Source: Uloborus plumipes (lineage: Eukaryota; Arthropoda; Arachnida; Araneae; Uloboridae). Taken from it: 64,000 nt of DNA. Shown piece after piece: positions 60,196 to 64,000 of this stretch. A program made the translations under genes and the position numbers. The first letter of the stretch is position 1. Every line of letters starts with the position of its first letter. Under the pieces are notes generated by a model. That model was not told the origin of the DNA, did not search any database, and saw only the letters and a program-made list of their open reading frames with translations. Location of the stretch: assembly GCA_038373865.1 (NCBI GenBank), contig JAXGGA010004706.1:21336-85335 (forward strand), given 5' to 3'.

Positions 60196-60960
60196 GCCAG
60201 ATCAATCCTATAAAGGTAATGTAAATTTATAGAGAAATAAACTATAATCAGTATTTTCAACATCATCATCTCACAGTAGGCTATGTTCAATTGTTCAGAC
60301 ATGTCATTTTGAATATTTCCAGGGTGGGCGAGGGGTCACAGGGTCATATTTAATGCAAATTATACTGAAAAACAACTAAAGTAACAACCATTTATTTGTG
60401 AACACATTCATTTCTATAAATCAGGGGGAGGGAGATTTTTCTCCCTCTTGACCTCACAATACCCCACTGGCCCAGCTATCTACTTACTATTGAGGATTCA
60501 ACGCCTGATTATTGCTCTGAGATGAGATGGAAACCTAGTTTATAACTCGTATTAAACTACGGGTAACTAATGATGAAAAGTTCATTAAATAGTAAACTCA
60601 TTAAATTCAGTTAAATTTCTTCACTAGAATTAGAATACATATTTGTTTTTCTAAAACTGAATAGCAAAAACAAGTTTTGAAACATTTTTAACCAATCTAT
60701 TTCAAGTTTTTTTTTTTCTCAAGAATTATTTTAAAATATCTTAATTATTTAATTAATACCAATGAAATTTTAAATTGATTTTCTGATTTTACTCTCAATT
60801 GTAGTTTCTCAAAATTACAGTTTTCGGTAAACTTTTTGATATCCAGCAATTTTTTCTAGTTTTTGCCGGTTTTTCCAGTCTCTGCAAAATGCCCAACCCC
60901 AGTACTGTCTATACACTGCTAACATGTTTAGATTATGCATTTTGAACTTTATAGAGAAAC
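60196..60960. other. IFRD intron a-b, remainder
   Basis: AT-rich, a few G-rich words, no bounded element or gene recognised. Confidence 0.3.
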
Positions 60961-60963
60961 TAC

Positions 60964-61048
60964 CTTTTTTGCGTTGTTCCTTCAATTGCATCTTTGAGTC
61001 TGTCTTCAAAATCATCTGTTATGATTGCTTCATCTTCTGCTTCAACCA
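60964..61048 (-). CDS. IFRD1: IFRD exon a (first in window)
   Basis: 85 nt with acceptor TTTTGCAG and donor GTAGTT. Two bases complete a split codon from an upstream exon not in the window. It then encodes VEAEDEAIITDDFEDRLKDA and ends IEGTTQK plus AG. The acidic leader followed by FEDRLKDAIE corresponds to the start of the conserved IFRD repeat region. Outgoing phase 2 fits exon b exactly, giving the Ser of KSAK. Confidence 0.85.
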
Positions 61049-61705
61049 CTGCAAAATTTAACTAAAATGACTACTTTTGCGTAAGAAAAAAGAACTTATA
61101 ATCTTACTCACTAAATAAATTCTTACAAAAGCATGCCACATTGCCAGTTTGAAGAATATTTGAGTCATTCCATGTCAGATCATCACACTGTTTAGGACGG
61201 CCCGGCACAGATCTGGACGAAACTCGGTACATGAAGAGATTTAACCTAGTTATGAATGAAAGCCATAGAAAAAATTTTTTCTTCCCCCTCGTTCAAAAGT
61301 TATGATAATTAATTATTCAAATTTTCATTAAAAAATGCCACACCTTGAGACGGTTAACCTTTCCTTTCTCAAAAACTATAAAAGATACAAGCTTGAAATT
61401 GGTCTTGTTTTAAAGCTCTTTTAACCTGCTTTAATTTGATGTACAACATGATGAAATTGGAATATAACAAATTTAAAATTTAATTTAATTAAATTTTAAA
61501 ATTTTAATTTCTCAAAAACGGACAATTTTAAAATTCTGAAAAAATTCACAAAATTACTTTATGTTGTTCTCTCAGAGCTCACCAAGTTTTAGAATGGGAT
61601 CTTGATTGGATCAGAAGATACAGGGAGGACAAGTTTCACATATCTGAGAAAATATGGGTTTTTGCACTGAATAGTTAATTTTTTATCTGTAAAAAGGGTG
61701 AAATA

Positions 61706-62488
61706 CACAGCCCGCCACTAATAAATCACTGGATTATAAAATCAGCCGCTTTATAAAATCAAATCTGGAAGAACAGAATCATTACTATATCAAAACATGT
61801 TAAAACCATCTTTTAATAAAATCATTAACACCGTATTATAAAATCAAGTTTTCGGAGAGTACATGTTAAAAACATGGGGGGGGGGGGGGGTGGAGAGAAA
61901 ACACGAAATTAATGAACGCATTTTCACAATATGTTTCGATAATTGATAATTTTCCAAACATCAGGAGAGAAATCTGACTATGAATTGCAACAGAAATAAT
62001 AAATTTTCGAGTTATGTCACACTAAGAAGTGGAAGAATCGGTCCCTGAAGATGAAGAAATCTCAGTCATAGTTGGTCATAGTGCCAAATTTGGCAAAATC
62101 AGTTGATGTCAGAAAAGCGCTTGCAGTCATATGGTGCACTTTAAAGCACAGAGGAGGCAATACTGAAAGTTACAAGAGCTTTTTTAAACTCTCAAAAGAT
62201 GTTGAATCTTTACTTTCAAATTCTGATTCTCAAACAACAATAAGTCAACATTTTAAAACACTAGAATAATTTTAAAAATGTAATTTATACATATAAGTTA
62301 AATTTGAATTATGCTTTAATTAACTTAAAATAAAAAATAGTTAATAGTAATTAATTTCTTTTTAATTTTGTTTAAACTTTAAAACATTTTCGTTTTGTAA
62401 TTTTATACATGTTGGCTTATAAAATCAGCTGCGTAATAAAATCAAATATCCTCGGAACAAATTAGATTTTAATAAACGGCGGGTACTG
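61706..62488 (+). mobile_element. Tigger/pogo-like element, copy 2
   Basis: TA at 61704-61705 and 62489-62490. One end reads CACAGCCCGCCACTAATAAA and the other, inverted, CAGTACCCGCCGTTTATT. The opposite foldback arm reads straight across with a single TA (GTGAAATATTTCTAAG), which confirms both boundaries. Subterminal TTATAAAATCAGC(C/T)GC words occur at both ends. Contains a poly-G run at ~61879. Confidence 0.85.
62072..62269 (+). pseudogene. Tigger transposase C-terminal remnant, copy 2
   Basis: Frame containing VPNLAKSVDVRKALAVIWCT and FFKLSKDVESLLSN, matching the remnant at 34484-34798. Upstream, SVPEDEEI-like codons are present but the frame is broken. Terminal domain only. Confidence 0.55.
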
Positions 62489-62842
62489 TACTTTTAAGTG
62501 TTAGAATATTATAATTAAATACTTTTAGAGATGTCATCAATTTTCATATTTGTTAACTATTTCATGCAAATAGTAGTTTTTTCTTTGATTAGTTTCTGAG
62601 AAATAACTAATTAATAAAAATATTAATAATCTAAAACTCATTGTAATTAATAAATAAAGACAATTAAAAAACTAAGAAGAAATGAAAAAAAAAAAAAAAT
62701 TCTCAGAAGAGGTGAACCCAAAAATGGATAACCACTACAAAATCAGATTTCTAACAGTTGGCTACCACTTTCATTCCATTTACTGTTGAGCTTAAGAATG
62801 AAAGATAAAAATGAAACAGGCTGGAGGTGGATTAGATTAATA

Positions 62843-63018
62843 CAGTTGACGCTCGATATAACGACTGTCTCCGTCGTACAGAAAACGGTCTTTATACTGA
62901 GTGGTCGCTATAAGAGGTAGAACATAGAGTATATTGGGATATAGATGGGAGTTTTCTCACCGGTTGTTATATTAGGATGGTCTTTATAACGTGTGGTCGT
63001 TATAACGAGGGTCGACTG
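62843..63018. mobile_element. 176-bp Tigger/pogo-type MITE
   Basis: Ends CAGTTGACGCTCGATATAAC and the reverse complement of CAGTCGACCCTCGTTATAAC, flanked by TA (62841-62842, 63019-63020). The interior has further CTTTATA-CGAGTGGTCG-type palindromic words. The left foldback arm preserves the uninterrupted sequence around the insertion TA. Confidence 0.88.
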
Positions 63019-63797
63019 TATTTTTATTAATTAGTTCTTGCTCAGGAACTAATCAAACAAAAAACTGCTATTTGTATGAAATAGTTAACAAATATAAGAA
63101 TTCAAGACATCTCAAAAAGTATTTTATTATATTATTCCAATACTTAGAAATATTTCACCTTTTTTTTATAGATCAAAAATTAACTATTCAGTGCAAAAAC
63201 CCATATTTTCTCAGATATGTGAAACTTGTCCTCCCTTTATCTTCTGATCCCATCAAGATCTCATTCTGAAACTTGGTGAGATCTGAGAGAACAATATAAA
63301 GTAATTTTGTGAATTTTTTCAGAATTTTAAAATTGTCCGTTTTTGAGAAATTAAAATTTTAAAATTTAATGAAATTAAATTTTAAATTTGTTATGTTCTA
63401 GTTTTATCAAGTTGCACATCAAATTAAAGCAGGTTAAAAGAGCTTTAAAACAAGACTAATTTCAAGCTTTTATCTTTTATAGTTTTTGAGAAAGGGAGGG
63501 TTAACCGTTTCAAGGTGTGGCATTTTTTAATGAAAATTTGAATAATTAATAATTCATAAATTTTGAACGAAGGGGAAGAAAAAAAAATTTCTATGGTTTT
63601 CATTCATAACTAGGTTAAATATCTTCATGTACCAAGTTTCAGCCAGATCAGTGACGGGCCGTCCAATTGTGTTGATTTGACGTGGAATGACCCATTTACA
63701 AAAACGAATTCATGTAAGAAATGAGAAAAAAATGTGAACTAAACAACAGAGTGTGTTAAGATTAAACTATCTGCACAGCAAAACATACTTTTTTTTA

Positions 63798-63819
63798 TTG
63801 ATCTGACATGGAATTGTCC
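63798..63819 (-). repeat. extra terminus of the 61161 foldback family
   Basis: On the minus strand, ACAATTCCATGTCAGATCAA matches the outer end of the foldback element. It lies ~100 bp outside it, so it may be a fragment or the start of another copy running off the window. Confidence 0.5.
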
Positions 63820-64000
63820 AAATGTTTATCATGTGATGCAAGTTGAATGAATATCGAAAATGTCATTAATGTGTCATAGAACATTAAAATATCACTTAAT
63901 ATTGCAAACTGTGTGATTGAAGTGGCAGTCATTAATGCAAGTCATATCAAGAAGCAAAAATCCCGGAAGTAAGCTAAGTTTAAGAAAACTTCAGAACATT

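Larger units (their letters stand above)
21362..61048 (-). other. IFRD1: IFRD1/IFRD2-family gene (spliced span, 5' end off-window)
   Basis: Ten coding exons on the minus strand join in phase (61048-60964, 58010-57930, 51479-51278, 47202-47152, 46352-46174, 41030-40922, 36496-36362, 33978-33850, 27637-27551, 21442-21362), all with AG acceptors and GT donors, giving 378 residues plus stop. The product matches the interferon-related developmental regulator family along its length: acidic FED-RLK start, GKGEEQ helix, LGLCC, LRIAAGE, LATDSQKFRAKKDRR, QVLGSG, NELLRDIF and the FKARTK...RDKRAD terminus. Vertebrate IFRD1 (TIS7/PC4) is a transcriptional co-regulator. IFRD2 has been seen bound to translationally inactive ribosomes. 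A single invertebrate gene may be co-orthologous to both. Family proteins are about 450 residues, so roughly 70 N-terminal residues and the promoter lie beyond 64000. Introns are packed with transposons. Confidence 0.93.
61161..63694. mobile_element. large foldback element, ~0.67-kb arms, with two nested insertions
   Basis: Outer ends TGAGTCATTCCATGTCAGAT / reverse complement of TGGGTCATTCCACGTCAAAT. The left arm (61161-61705 plus 62491-~62610) pairs with the right arm (63021-63694) at high identity. The left arm is split by a Tigger copy (61706-62488), and a 176-bp MITE (62843-63018) sits at the inner edge of the right arm. No target duplication was identified. Non-coding. Confidence 0.88.

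Overview
The window is eukaryotic nuclear DNA. It has GT-AG introns of 0.8-6.5 kb, AT-rich non-coding DNA crowded with DNA transposons (hAT, Tc1/mariner, Tigger/pogo, foldback, Helitron-like), a LINE remnant and a tRNA-headed SINE-like insert. The repeat mix and intron size suggest an arthropod, possibly a chelicerate such as a spider. That placement is inference, because nothing here is taxonomically diagnostic.

Layout: positions 1-15155 are one uninterrupted homopyrimidine satellite of mixed CT and CTT words, running off the left edge. It stops abruptly against a 3'-tail sequence of a CR1/L2/Jockey-like LINE. A second copy of that tail, in the opposite orientation and attached to a decayed reverse-transcriptase C-terminus, lies at 18.7-19.2 kb. 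Positions 15.2-19.7 kb hold short TIR elements, a degenerate minisatellite and no gene.

The one host gene recognised is an IFRD1/IFRD2 (interferon-related developmental regulator, TIS7/PC4 family) orthologue on the minus strand. It spans 61048 down to the TAG at 21362. Ten coding exons join in phase with consensus splice sites into 378 residues that are collinear with the family through to the conserved C-terminus. The first coding exon(s), the start codon and the promoter lie beyond position 64000. A candidate 3' UTR runs from the stop to about 19685.

Nearly all of the 40 kb gene span is intron packed with transposable elements. Many are delimited exactly by target-site duplications: 8 bp for hAT, TA for Tc1/mariner/Tigger, and 5 or 6 bp for two unassigned families. 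Several are nested three or four deep. One Tc1/mariner element (24196-25413) has perfect 27-bp TIRs and an intact transposase with DD36E spacing, so it looks young. Two large foldback elements (31221-32786 and 61161-63694) have arms of about 0.67 kb. In the second, the undisturbed arm preserves the empty site of a Tigger copy inserted in the other arm.

The notable biology is therefore repeat architecture: a >15 kb triplex-prone purine/pyrimidine tract next to a LINE tail, and a conserved developmental/translational regulator carrying insertions within 25-65 nt of its splice sites. No CRISPR, operon, rRNA or functional tRNA gene was seen.
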